Notes: generated by a model not told the origin, from the letters alone. A stretch of 64,000 nucleotides of DNA from Lachnospiraceae bacterium (GCA_009774395.1 VSNQ01000007.1:5523-69522), one strand, 5' to 3'; counted from the first letter of the stretch, positions 18,846-27,061 are shown. Numbers and translations are program-made.

Positions 18846-18960
18846 TTATATAACGTAGTCAGCGTTAGTATGTCCCATTAACAGGAAAAAATTCATAGAA
18901 ATGCATTGCGTTATTGCTCAAATAATGATTTAGCAGTATATTAAACTAAATATAACTATA

Positions 18961-18998
18961 TACACACAGCCGCACATAGGAAAATTGCCGCTTTGCGG
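18961..18998. repeat. Dispersed repeat box (family E)
   Basis: The stretch beginning CACACAGCCGCACATAGG recurs with small changes at 37131-37160. Its right part AATTGCCGCTTTGCGG is exact at 21862-21877. A weaker match lies at 16063-16087. Function unknown; possibly remnants of one small element. Confidence 0.45.
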
Positions 18999-19013
18999 TG
19001 CGCGAATGGCGCA

Positions 19014-19043
19014 ACTGCACGGCAAATCTGTTTGCCGTGCAGT
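19014..19043 (+). promoter_or_regulatory. Perfect 13-bp hairpin in front of the small membrane gene
   Basis: Arms ACTGCACGGCAAA and TTTGCCGTGCAGT with a 4-base loop TCTG, ending 10 bases before the GAAGGAG ribosome site of the 88-residue gene. No T-run follows, so it is not an ordinary terminator; it may shield or stabilise the leader RNA. Confidence 0.55.
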
Positions 19044-19067
19044 ACATAAATTGAAGGAGTTTATTAT

Positions 19068-19334
19068 ATGAAAGAAAGAATCTGGCACTGTCTACGTCAA
19101 AGCCTTAATGCTTTGATTATAGCGGGCATTATTATTTTATTGATCGGTCTATATTATTTGATAATTAAAGCAGGCATTCCCTACCAAGATCCGCCCCTAG
19201 ATTTGCAGCTACAATATGCAGTTAATACAAGAATTGGCAGTATATTAACGGGAATTGGTTTTAAAATGGTTATTTTGGGAGGTATTTTTCGATTTACTTT
19301 GCAATTCATAGGGAAAAACAGTCAAACAAAATAA
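19068..19334 (+). CDS. Small two-helix membrane protein
   Basis: 88 residues; GAAGGAG 8 bases before the ATG. Two hydrophobic segments (residues about 14-35, ALIIAGIIILLIGLYYLII, and 58-80) flank a short polar loop with YQDPPLD. The C-terminus is basic. No family recognised. Stands alone between enolase and phosphoglycerate mutase on the opposite strand, followed by a MITE (19343-19493) and a terminator (19517-19571). Likely a real but uncharacterised inner-membrane protein. Confidence 0.7.
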   Translation: MKERIWHCLRQSLNALIIAGIIILLIGLYYLIIKAGIPYQDPPLDLQLQYAVNTRIGSILTGIGFKMVILGGIFRFTLQFIGKNSQTK

Positions 19335-19342
19335 TACAATCC

Positions 19343-19493
19343 GTAACAGTTTAGCCTTTGGCTTCCTGTTACAGGCATCAAGCCATGCAAAACCACTTCG
19401 TGAAAACCACTTCGTGGTGGCTTGATGCATCTCTGCCACTACGCTGTTTCACGGACTTTGCAGTAAATGCAAAGTCCTAGGCTGAACTATTAC
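19343..19493. mobile_element. MITE family A, divergent copy 3
   Basis: 151 bp with ends GTAACAGTTTAG and CTGAACTATTAC, matching the terminal inverted repeats of copies 1 and 2 at 10-11 of 12 positions. The interior differs, with its own hairpin (ACCACTTCGTG arms). Flanks TACAATCC and TACGATCA agree at 6 of 8 positions, as expected for an old 8-bp target duplication. Confidence 0.65.
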
Positions 19494-19516
19494 TACGATC
19501 ACATTAAAAACTTCAA

Positions 19517-19571
19517 AATCCCCTTCCACCGTCAATATGTCTAAAGTCAAACGGTAAAAGGGGAATTTTTG
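19517..19571. terminator. Terminator between the small membrane gene and phosphoglycerate mutase
   Basis: Stem CCCCTT..ACCGT / ACGGT..AAGGGG with a TTTTT tail on the plus strand and an A/T-rich tail on the minus strand; it can serve both converging genes. Confidence 0.75.
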
Positions 19572-19627
19572 TCACTATAAATCCTTGCCAAATTGCAGCG
19601 AGTTTTTACACAGTTCTACTATATTTT

Positions 19628-21169
19628 TTACTTCCGAACAAGCAGCGATTTTCCTGTCATTTCTGGTGGCTGCTGCATTCCCATTGTTTCAATTAATGTC
19701 GGAACAATATCTGCAAGGCATCCGCCCTCCCGCAGCGTATACGCTGGATCGTAATTTACAAGGATAAACGGCACAGGATTTGTCGTGTGCGCTGTAAATG
19801 GCGCGCCTGTTTCATAGTCGACAAGCTGCTCTGCATTTCCATGATCAGCACAGATAAATAAAGTTCCGTCTGCCTTTAAGATTGTATCCACAACCTTTCC
19901 GACACACTCGTCTACTGCTTCCACCGCTTTAATGGCAGCCGCTTCTACACCAGTATGCCCTACCATATCTGGATTAGCGAAGTTAATAATAATCACATCA
20001 TATTTTCCTGATTCAATTGCTTCTATCAACTTATCGCAGACCGTATAGGCACTCATCTCTGGCTTTAAGTCATAAGTTGCCACTTCCTTGGGAGAAGGTA
20101 CGAGAACTCTGTCCTCGCCTTCGTTTGGCTCTTCAACACCGCCGTTAAAGAAAAAGGTAACATGCGCATATTTCTCTGTTTCTGCAATTCTTGCCTGTTT
20201 CATATTGTTTGCTGCAAGCCATTCACCAAAAGTGTTCGTAACAGCAATCTTATGAAATGCCACCGATTTATTCGGTATTGTAGGATCATAATCAGAGAAA
20301 CACACATATTTTAAATCAAGCCGTTTTCTGTCAAAGCCCTTGAAATCGTCATCGCAAAATGCTCTTGTAATCTCTCTTGCTCTATCAGGTCTAAAATTAA
20401 AGAATACCACCGAATCGCCATCCTGAATCGTTGCCACCGGTTTACCATTCTCCATAACCACTGTTGGAAGCACAAATTCATCCGTCTTGTCATTGTCATA
20501 AGACTGCTGGATCGCGGCTGGACCGGATGGTGCCTGCTCCCCTTTTCCTGCGGTTAAAGCGTCATATGCCAACTGCACACGGTCATAATTATTATCTCTA
20601 TCCATTGCATAGTAGCGACCCATAACAGAAGCAATCTTACCGACACCGATCTCAGCCATTTTTGCTTCCAACGCTTCTGCAAACTCTTTGCCCGAAGCAG
20701 GCGGTGTGTCACGTCCGTCTAAGAACGCATGAACATAGACATCCGACAAACCATTTTTCTTCGCAAGTTCCAAAAGTCCATAAAGATGCGTATTGTGGCT
20801 GTGTACGCCGCCATCGGACAATAATCCGAAGAGATGAAGTGCAGAATGTTTCTCCTTACAGTTGTTTACCGCTTCCATTAATGCCGGATTCTCAAAGAAT
20901 GTGCCGTCTTCAATTTCCTTCGTAATGCGAGTAAGTTCTTGATATACAATTCTTCCAGCACCCATATTTAAGTGCCCTACTTCCGAATTGCCCATCTGCC
21001 CCTCTGGAAGCCCAACTGCCATACCGCTGGCATTTCCCTTTGCAAAAGGGTATTCTTTCATCAGCCTGTCCATAACAGGTGTTTTTCCTAACGCCACCGC
21101 ATTGTGTTCCGTCTTCTCATTCAAGCCGTAGCCGTCCAGAATCATTAAGACTGTTGTTTTTTTACTCAT
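19628..21169 (-). CDS. gpmI: 2,3-bisphosphoglycerate-independent phosphoglycerate mutase
   Basis: 513 residues, the family's normal size. Interconverts 3- and 2-phosphoglycerate with two Mn ions, via a phosphoserine intermediate. Seen: MILDGYG (metal ligand), the nucleophile Ser62 in GQMGNSEVGHLN, the second-domain signature HAFLDGRDTPP, GRYYAMDRD, NFRPDRAR, and the metal sites NFANPDMVGHTG and CADHGNAEQ. AAGGAGAG precedes the ATG. A good promoter lies at 21245-21273. Single gene on this strand; catalyses the step just before enolase, which is encoded 0.8 kb downstream. Confidence 0.97.
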   Translation of the reverse strand: MSKKTTVLMILDGYGLNEKTEHNAVALGKTPVMDRLMKEYPFAKGNASGMAVGLPEGQMGNSEVGHLNMGAGRIVYQELTRITKEIEDGTFFENPALMEAVNNCKEKHSALHLFGLLSDGGVHSHNTHLYGLLELAKKNGLSDVYVHAFLDGRDTPPASGKEFAEALEAKMAEIGVGKIASVMGRYYAMDRDNNYDRVQLAYDALTAGKGEQAPSGPAAIQQSYDNDKTDEFVLPTVVMENGKPVATIQDGDSVVFFNFRPDRAREITRAFCDDDFKGFDRKRLDLKYVCFSDYDPTIPNKSVAFHKIAVTNTFGEWLAANNMKQARIAETEKYAHVTFFFNGGVEEPNEGEDRVLVPSPKEVATYDLKPEMSAYTVCDKLIEAIESGKYDVIIINFANPDMVGHTGVEAAAIKAVEAVDECVGKVVDTILKADGTLFICADHGNAEQLVDYETGAPFTAHTTNPVPFILVNYDPAYTLREGGCLADIVPTLIETMGMQQPPEMTGKSLLVRK

Positions 21170-21244
21170 TCATTTTCTCTCCTTTACTTTATATAAATTT
21201 GATTGATTTAACTTATTTTTGGCAGCAGTTTCCTACCATGTTAA

Positions 21245-21273
21245 AGTATACACTTTTTTATGATTTTCCGCAA
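21245..21273 (-). promoter_or_regulatory. Sigma-A-type promoter of gpmI
   Basis: Minus strand -35 TTGCGG (21268-21273), 17-base spacer, -10 TATACT (21245-21250), about 75 bases before the gpmI start. Confidence 0.65.
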
Positions 21274-21291
21274 TATATTTAAAAAAATTAG

Positions 21292-21320
21292 TTGACAGAT
21301 ACGCCAAACCGGAGTATGGT
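21292..21320 (+). promoter_or_regulatory. Candidate promoter facing the ABC exporter genes
   Basis: Plus strand TTGACA (21292-21297), 17-base spacer, TATGGT (21315-21320). It faces the leader peptide, terminator and ABC genes, but a nested pair of MITEs (21353-21657) now lies between it and the leader. Confidence 0.5.
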
Positions 21321-21352
21321 TATAAGTACAGTTGTTAGAAGTTGGAAAAATA

Positions 21353-21657
21353 TTAGGTACTGTCAAGAAATAACGTTTAAATAGTGCGTAGGATTGTAAC
21401 AGTTCAGCTAGGTCTGCGCATTTACTGCGCTGACCGTAATAAAATGTAGTGGTTGGAGGTATCCAGCCCATCGCGAAGCGATTTCCAATGGCTGGATACG
21501 TAACAGTTCAATGGGTTATCTGAACTGTTACGTAGGATTTTTCTTCGATAGTGCGCTCAAAAATCAGGTGCATAGCGGGCTATGTAACTAATTTTTGAAT
21601 GGTACTATCGGAGAAAAAGACAAGCAATATTAAAAGTTATTTTTGGACAGTTTCTTA
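21353..21657. mobile_element. MITE family B, copy 1, interrupted by a family A element
   Basis: Ends TTAGGTACTGTCAAGAAATAAC and its near-complement reading outward as TAAGAAACTGTCCAAAAATAAC. Copies 2 and 3 at 30098-30257 and 50629-50827 share these ends. A complete family A element with its target duplication sits inside (21388-21539), so B was there first. Short GGAAAA stretches flank both sides. Confidence 0.75.
21396..21531. mobile_element. MITE family A, copy 1 (136 bp), 8-bp target duplication
   Basis: Terminal repeats GTAACAGTTCAG and CTGAACTGTTAC, no coding capacity. Direct repeats GTAGGATT flank it exactly (21388-21395 and 21532-21539). It is nearly identical, in inverted orientation, to 32427-32562. 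The right end also folds on itself (GTAACAGTTCA/TGAACTGTTAC). Confidence 0.9.
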
Positions 21658-21676
21658 GGAAAAGGAGGTAAAAAAA

Positions 21677-21763
21677 ATGTTACAAAATACAACAATCAAG
21701 TTTCAAACCAATTTCAATAAACATATAACATGTAAATTTACCTCTGGGCATATTTTATTATGA
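21677..21763 (+). CDS. 28-residue leader peptide upstream of the ABC exporter
   Basis: ATG 8 bases after a perfect AGGAGG, encoding 28 residues (begins MLQNTTIKFQ, ends SGHILL). It is followed 48 bases later by an intrinsic terminator and then by two ABC half-exporter genes. The layout matches the Bacillus bmrB leader of bmrCD, where drug-stalled ribosomes on the leader relieve termination. The part of the leader coding for its last third (AAATTTACCTCTGG) can pair partly with the 5' arm of the terminator (CCGCAGGGAATTT), a candidate antiterminator. The sequence itself is not recognised; the role is inferred from position. Confidence 0.6.
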   Translation: MLQNTTIKFQTNFNKHITCKFTSGHILL

Positions 21764-21810
21764 TATTTATTTGTGATATCTCGAACATATTATCATAATG
21801 ATACTATTAA

Positions 21811-21844
21811 AAACCGCAGGGAATTTACCCCTGCGGTTTTTTTT
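21811..21844 (+). terminator. Intrinsic terminator (attenuator) before the ABC exporter genes
   Basis: Stem AAACCGCAGGG / CCCTGCGGTTT, short loop and eight Ts. It lies after the leader peptide and 150 bases before the first ABC gene, so transcription must pass it to express the exporter. Confidence 0.85.
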
Positions 21845-21995
21845 GCACACAGACGTTATACAATTGCCGCTTTGCGGCGTGCAGCTTGCTGATGAACGCC
21901 TATCGTGCGCGTAGTGGAACGGATATTCTCTACGCAATTGCCCAGAAGGACAACACAAAATCTATTATTATCAAAAACAGGAGGAAAACCCCAAA

Positions 21996-23732
21996 ATGAG
22001 AAAAAAACTATCCACCTATATTTGGGAATACAAATGGGCTTATCTTTTTGCCATTGTATCACTGATTATCAGTGTTTCACTGGATATGCTTGCGCCTATG
22101 CTCACAATGCACATTATTGATGATGTAATTCTGGGCGGTGAGCTTGCGATTTTGCCTTATTTATTGGGAGGCATTTTAGTTGTCGGTGTCGGCAGATGTA
22201 TTTTTCAATATGCAAAAGAATACACCTTCGATCGCATCGGTTCCTCGGTTGCCTCCGATATGCGCAAAAACCTGTTCGATCATATTCAGAGTTTAAGCTG
22301 CAATTACTTTGACAAAACCAATACAGGTGAGCTAATGGCGCGTGTTAAAGACGATATTGACCGCATCTGGAACACGCTTTCCTATGTAAGTATGCTGATT
22401 ATCGAAGTAATCTTTCATACCTGCGTCGTTTTGTTCTGTATGTACCGGCTTCATGCACCGCTTGCCGTAATCCCAACAATTGCGATGATTTTATCTGCAC
22501 TGGTGGCTGTGGGAATGGAAAAGCATCTTGGTGCAATCTATGAGGATATCAGTGAAGAAAACGCCGCACTCAACACCGTTGCCGAGGAAAATCTTGCAGG
22601 TGTGCGCACCGTAAAGGCATTTGCACGGGAAAAATTTGAAATCAATAAATTTTTATCGCACAACAAGCGCTATTATGAACTTAATATGCGTCAGTCAAAA
22701 GTATTTGTGCGCTACTATCCATATTTGCAGATTATTACAAAGCTATTGCCAATGCTAATCCTTTTGCTGGGCGGCAGGCTTGTAATTGAAGGGACTATTA
22801 CATTGGGCGTACTTGGCGCGTTTCTTGAATATTCCAACAATATTGTTTGGCCTATGGAAATGCTTGGGTGGCTGTCCAACGATTTTTCTGCGGGAATTGC
22901 TTCCAATAAAAAGCTTACAGGCATTTACGCGCAACAACCAGAAATTACAGAGCCCGAAAATCCTGTCGTTTTAGAATCGGTTCAAGGAAAAATTGAGTTT
23001 TCGCATGTATCTTTTCACAAGGAAGACCAGCACGAAATCCTTCACGATATTTCCTTTGTAGCGGAAGCTGGCTCTACCATCGGCATTATGGGTGCGACTG
23101 GTGCAGGAAAAACTTCGGTTATCCAGCTATTGCAACGGTTGTATGACGCTACGGACGGCACAATTTACTTAGACGGAACAGACATTACCAAGTTATCGTT
23201 AGAGCAGCTCCGCGGTAGTATCTCGCTGGTAATGCAGGATGTATTTTTATTTTCTGATACGATTAATGAAAATGTAAAACTAGGCAAAAAATCTCTAATT
23301 GACGACGCGATTGTGCGCAAAGCTTCACGCGACGCACAGGCAAGCAGCTTTATTGAACGGATGCAAGATGAGTATGAAACGGTTATCGGTGAACGTGGCG
23401 TCGGTTTATCCGGTGGTCAAAAACAGCGCATCAGCATTGCACGTGCCTTTGCAAAAAGAACTCCCGTTCTGGTAATGGATGATTCTACCTCCGCGCTCGA
23501 TATGGAAACAGAACATGAAATCCAAAAAACATTAAAGGAACTTCCCAATACGACAAAGCTGATTATCGCACACCGTATCAGTGCCGTACGTCATGCAGAC
23601 GAAATTATCGTGCTGGAAAATGGCTCTATCGCAGAACGCGGCACACACGAAGAACTGCTGCAGCGCAAGGGATTATACTATACCACCTATGTTTCTCAAT
23701 ATGGCAATCACGAAGAATTGTTAAGAGCATAA
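21996..23732 (+). CDS. ABC half-exporter, subunit with degenerate Walker B (BmrC-like)
   Basis: 578 residues; AGGAGG 11 bases before the ATG. Six transmembrane helices in residues about 15-310, then a nucleotide-binding domain: Walker A GATGAGKTS (~367-375), Q-loop VMQDVFLF, signature LSGGQKQR, Walker B VLVMDDSTSALD, H-loop IIAHRIS. The catalytic Glu after Walker B is replaced by Asp (DD), the usual mark of the non-catalytic site in heterodimeric exporters such as BmrCD or TM287/288. Its partner is the next gene, 67 bases downstream. Probable substrate: drugs or lipophilic compounds, exported at the cytoplasmic membrane. Regulation by leader-peptide attenuation is likely. Confidence 0.88.
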   Translation: MRKKLSTYIWEYKWAYLFAIVSLIISVSLDMLAPMLTMHIIDDVILGGELAILPYLLGGILVVGVGRCIFQYAKEYTFDRIGSSVASDMRKNLFDHIQSLSCNYFDKTNTGELMARVKDDIDRIWNTLSYVSMLIIEVIFHTCVVLFCMYRLHAPLAVIPTIAMILSALVAVGMEKHLGAIYEDISEENAALNTVAEENLAGVRTVKAFAREKFEINKFLSHNKRYYELNMRQSKVFVRYYPYLQIITKLLPMLILLLGGRLVIEGTITLGVLGAFLEYSNNIVWPMEMLGWLSNDFSAGIASNKKLTGIYAQQPEITEPENPVVLESVQGKIEFSHVSFHKEDQHEILHDISFVAEAGSTIGIMGATGAGKTSVIQLLQRLYDATDGTIYLDGTDITKLSLEQLRGSISLVMQDVFLFSDTINENVKLGKKSLIDDAIVRKASRDAQASSFIERMQDEYETVIGERGVGLSGGQKQRISIARAFAKRTPVLVMDDSTSALDMETEHEIQKTLKELPNTTKLIIAHRISAVRHADEIIVLENGSIAERGTHEELLQRKGLYYTTYVSQYGNHEELLRA

Positions 23733-23799
23733 TTTTCACTATGGATAGATAACGTTCACCTTGATTTATATATAGAATAGAAAGGAATGATTAAATTTT

Positions 23800-25578
23800 A
23801 TGGCTTTTAATTCATATAAGCAGGACGAAACAATCCGTGATGTCAGCAAAATACAGACATTGGGACGATTGTTTGCGTATTTGCTGAAACATAAACTTCC
23901 AGTATTTGCAGTATTGCTGATTATGGCTTACTGTGTTGCAGTTAGTTTAATTAACCCTCTAATTATTGAATCAGCGATCGATAATTATATCTCTGTAGGA
24001 GATTATACTGGATTGTATCGTCTGGCAGGAATTGCGCTGTTTCTAAATGCAATTTTAATTATATTAGTGAAGGCACGTATGTATATTATGGCAAAGGTCT
24101 GTAATAAGGTACTTGTGGAGATACGACAGCAGCTTTATATGCATATCCAAACACTGGATTTTCAATTTTTTGACAGCCGTCCGACCGGAAAAATTCTCGC
24201 CCGCATTATCGGTGATATTAATTCCTTAAAAGATGTGCTTTCCAACAGCGTTACAACATTAATCCCTGATTTTATCACAATCTGCGCGGTTGTGGGCATT
24301 ATGTTTGTGAAAAATGCCAAGCTTGCTTTCGCAGCGCTTATCAGTATCCCGCTTATGTTTGTCGGCGTATGGTTTATACAGGTGCGCTCGCATAAACGCT
24401 GGCAGATTTTCCGGAAAAAATCTTCAAATCTCAATGCTTTTGTGCACGAAGATTTATCGGGTATCCGTATTATTCAAAGCTTTCATGCTGAAAAAGAAAC
24501 ACGGGAAACCTTTCACACGCTGGTAACGGAACACCGTTCTTCCTTTATGGACGCCGTATTATATGCCGACGCATTCGGCTCTGTTGTAGATTTTTGCTGG
24601 GGGTTAGGAAATGTATCCCTATGGTATACTGGTATTATGATTCTCGGCGTTGACACGGTTTCTGTTGGTACGCTAATCGCCTTTGGAACCTATATTTCCA
24701 TGTTTTGGCAGCCGATTATGAACCTTAGTAATTTTTACAATCAACTCATAACCAATATTTCTGGTGCAGAGCGTATTTTTGAGATTCTGGATACAAAACC
24801 AGATATTAAAGACGCTGAAAACGTAGTGGAAATGCCAGAAATTGCTGGCACCGTAGATTTTCAGAATGTCGGTTTCTCCTATGATGAAAATACAAAGGTT
24901 CTTGACAACGTCAGTTTCCATATCCGTCAAGGAGAAACCATTGCGCTTGTCGGCCCGACTGGTGCTGGAAAAACGACAATTGTCAACCTTATTAGCCGTT
25001 TTTATGATATTCAGGAGGGAACGATATGCATTGACGGACATGATATTAAATCCGTAAGCATTGAAAGCCTGCGCCAGCAGATGGGAATTATGACACAGGA
25101 TAATTTCCTCTTTACTGGAACTATCCGCGAAAATATTGCATATGGCAAGTTAGACGCAACAGACGAAGAAATTATTGCTGCCGCCAAGGCAGTTCATGCA
25201 CACGACTTTATTATGAAACTTCCCGATGGATACAACACCCGTTTAGAGGAACGCGGCGGCGGTTTATCCGTTGGTCAGAAACAGCTTCTCGCCTTTGCAC
25301 GCACAATGGTCAGCGCACCAAAAATCCTAATTCTCGATGAAGCAACTTCCAGTATCGACACGAAAACGGAACTTTTGGTACAGGAAGGCATTGAAGCGCT
25401 GCTCAAAGGCAGAACCTCCTTCGTTATCGCACACCGTCTTTCCACGATTCAAAAGGCAGACCGGATTTTTGTAATTGACAACGGCGGCATTGTCGAACAA
25501 GGCAGCGCCAAAGAATTAATGGCGAAAAAAGGAGCATATTACAAACTGTATACTGCACAGCTTCAAGATGTAATATAA
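23800..25578 (+). CDS. ABC half-exporter, catalytic partner (BmrD-like)
   Basis: 592 residues. Six transmembrane helices (about residues 30-320) and a nucleotide-binding domain: Walker A GPTGAGKTT (~387-395), Q-loop MTQDNFLF, signature LSVGQKQ, Walker B ILILDEATSSID with the catalytic Glu, H-loop VIAHRLS. The signature has Val for the usual Gly (LSGGQ), again typical of heterodimers, where this signature faces the degenerate site of the partner. Shorter than Bacillus BmrD, which carries an extra insert. Cotranscribed with the preceding gene; a palindromic element (25594-25691) behind it probably ends the transcript. Confidence 0.88.
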   Translation: MAFNSYKQDETIRDVSKIQTLGRLFAYLLKHKLPVFAVLLIMAYCVAVSLINPLIIESAIDNYISVGDYTGLYRLAGIALFLNAILIILVKARMYIMAKVCNKVLVEIRQQLYMHIQTLDFQFFDSRPTGKILARIIGDINSLKDVLSNSVTTLIPDFITICAVVGIMFVKNAKLAFAALISIPLMFVGVWFIQVRSHKRWQIFRKKSSNLNAFVHEDLSGIRIIQSFHAEKETRETFHTLVTEHRSSFMDAVLYADAFGSVVDFCWGLGNVSLWYTGIMILGVDTVSVGTLIAFGTYISMFWQPIMNLSNFYNQLITNISGAERIFEILDTKPDIKDAENVVEMPEIAGTVDFQNVGFSYDENTKVLDNVSFHIRQGETIALVGPTGAGKTTIVNLISRFYDIQEGTICIDGHDIKSVSIESLRQQMGIMTQDNFLFTGTIRENIAYGKLDATDEEIIAAAKAVHAHDFIMKLPDGYNTRLEERGGGLSVGQKQLLAFARTMVSAPKILILDEATSSIDTKTELLVQEGIEALLKGRTSFVIAHRLSTIQKADRIFVIDNGGIVEQGSAKELMAKKGAYYKLYTAQLQDVI

Positions 25579-25593
25579 TATATAATTACAATT

Positions 25594-25691
25594 GGGGCTG
25601 TCGCATTAAGGGAAACATATACAAGATATTGTAATGCCGTACCGCATTTTATACCATATTTTGTATAATCAAAACTTATTGCGACAGCCCT
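25594..25691. repeat. Palindromic element family D, copy 1 (likely two-way terminator)
   Basis: About 98 bp with ends GGGGCTGTCGCATTAAG and its complement reading GGGCTGTCGCAATAAG, inner arms ATACAAGATAT and ATATTTTGTAT. It lies between two converging genes and overlaps the last codon of the CoA-transferase. A second copy lies at 49279-49372. Confidence 0.75.
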
Positions 25692-27039
25692 ATCTTTTAT
25701 TCGACCGCCGCCAGATTTTGCGCTTCTGTGCCTCTTTTATCAACATATCGCGAAAATCTGGATGCGCAATTGATATCAACCCCTCTGCCCGCTCCCATGT
25801 CGAGCGCCCCTCCAAGTTAATTGCGCCGTACTCCGTAACAAGGAAATAAACCTGGCTTCTTGGCGAGGTTATAATATCGCCATCAAACTGTGGTCGAATG
25901 CGCGAATGATAGACGCCCTCCTTATCTTTATATACAGAACTCATACAGATAAATGCTTTTCCGCCTCGGGAAGCTGATGCGCCGATTAAAAAATCAAGCT
26001 GCCCGCCTGTTCCGCTAATCTGCCTAGAACCAGAACTCTCTGCCGCAACCTGCCCATATAAATCCACAGAAACACAGCTATTAATAGATACCATATTGTC
26101 AATCTGCGCAATAACACTTGGACGATTTACATATTCTAAAGGATATGCTGCAATCCCGTGATTGTCGTCCACCCATTCATAAAGTGCACGCGAACCAATG
26201 GCACAGCCAAACACACCCTTCCCCTTGTCAATGTTCTTCCTGCGGTTTGTAAGCTTGCCTGCTTTATACATACTTAAATACGCGTCAGAACAAAGCTCCG
26301 TATGCATCCCTAAATCTTTTATATCCGATTCTGCAATTAACTCACCCAATGCGTTTGGCATACTGCCGATTCCCAACTGGAGCGTTGCCCCATCTACCAA
26401 ATACGGCAAAATATTTTTGGCAATTTTTCTGTCGGTATCGGTGGGAGCAGTTGCTTTTGTATTGGAAAATGGCGTATGTTCTCCCTCGACAATATAATCC
26501 ACATCCGAAACATGAATACATTCATCATATCCTCCATGTACCTTTGGAAGATATTTATTTACTTCGACAATAACAATATCCGCCATGCGTGTAATCGGCG
26601 CCGCAACACCAGTATTTACCGAAAAATTAAAATATCCATGCTTATCCATAGGCGACACGCTTACCATAACCACATTGACTTTTAAGAAAAACTGATAATA
26701 TGCGGCATTATTTTGAAATACCATAGGAATATAATAACAAAGCCCTTTATCACACAGTTTCCGCTCATAGGAAGAACAATGCCAGCTATGATAAACAAAA
26801 TGTTCCTGACTTTCATCGCATTCCACGGTTTCAATCGGACCTGCAATAAGATTTCCACGTATTTTCACATCGTAAAGTTCATCGCGCCGCCGTGACAGCG
26901 CTCTGTCCAAAAGCACGGGCTTTCCCAGACAGCTTGTATAATCAACCCAATCGCCGCTCTTTACCACTCCGACCGCTTCCTCTGGTGTGACAAGCTTTGC
27001 ACGGTATTGTGTCAGAAAATTTTGCAGCATAGTGTTCAC
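25690..27039 (-). CDS. CoA-transferase, butyryl-CoA:acetate / 4-hydroxybutyrate type
   Basis: 449 residues (GTG start; an ATG three codons in is also possible). Acetyl-CoA hydrolase/transferase fold: N-terminal domain from residue 15, C-terminal domain with GIGSMPNALGE (CoA-binding), LGMHTELCSDAY containing the likely catalytic Glu, SGSRQISGTGGQLDFLIGA and TEYGAINLEGRS. The length fits butyryl-CoA:acetate CoA-transferase (But) of gut butyrate producers, which moves CoA from butyryl-CoA to acetate as the last step of butyrate formation. The related 4-hydroxybutyrate enzymes are close in sequence, so the substrate is not certain. Followed upstream by a separate serine hydrolase gene 20 bases away. 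Confidence 0.8.
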   Translation of the reverse strand: MNTMLQNFLTQYRAKLVTPEEAVGVVKSGDWVDYTSCLGKPVLLDRALSRRRDELYDVKIRGNLIAGPIETVECDESQEHFVYHSWHCSSYERKLCDKGLCYYIPMVFQNNAAYYQFFLKVNVVMVSVSPMDKHGYFNFSVNTGVAAPITRMADIVIVEVNKYLPKVHGGYDECIHVSDVDYIVEGEHTPFSNTKATAPTDTDRKIAKNILPYLVDGATLQLGIGSMPNALGELIAESDIKDLGMHTELCSDAYLSMYKAGKLTNRRKNIDKGKGVFGCAIGSRALYEWVDDNHGIAAYPLEYVNRPSVIAQIDNMVSINSCVSVDLYGQVAAESSGSRQISGTGGQLDFLIGASASRGGKAFICMSSVYKDKEGVYHSRIRPQFDGDIITSPRSQVYFLVTEYGAINLEGRSTWERAEGLISIAHPDFRDMLIKEAQKRKIWRRSNKR

Positions 27040-27061
27040 ACTCCACTTGATAAAAAATTAT

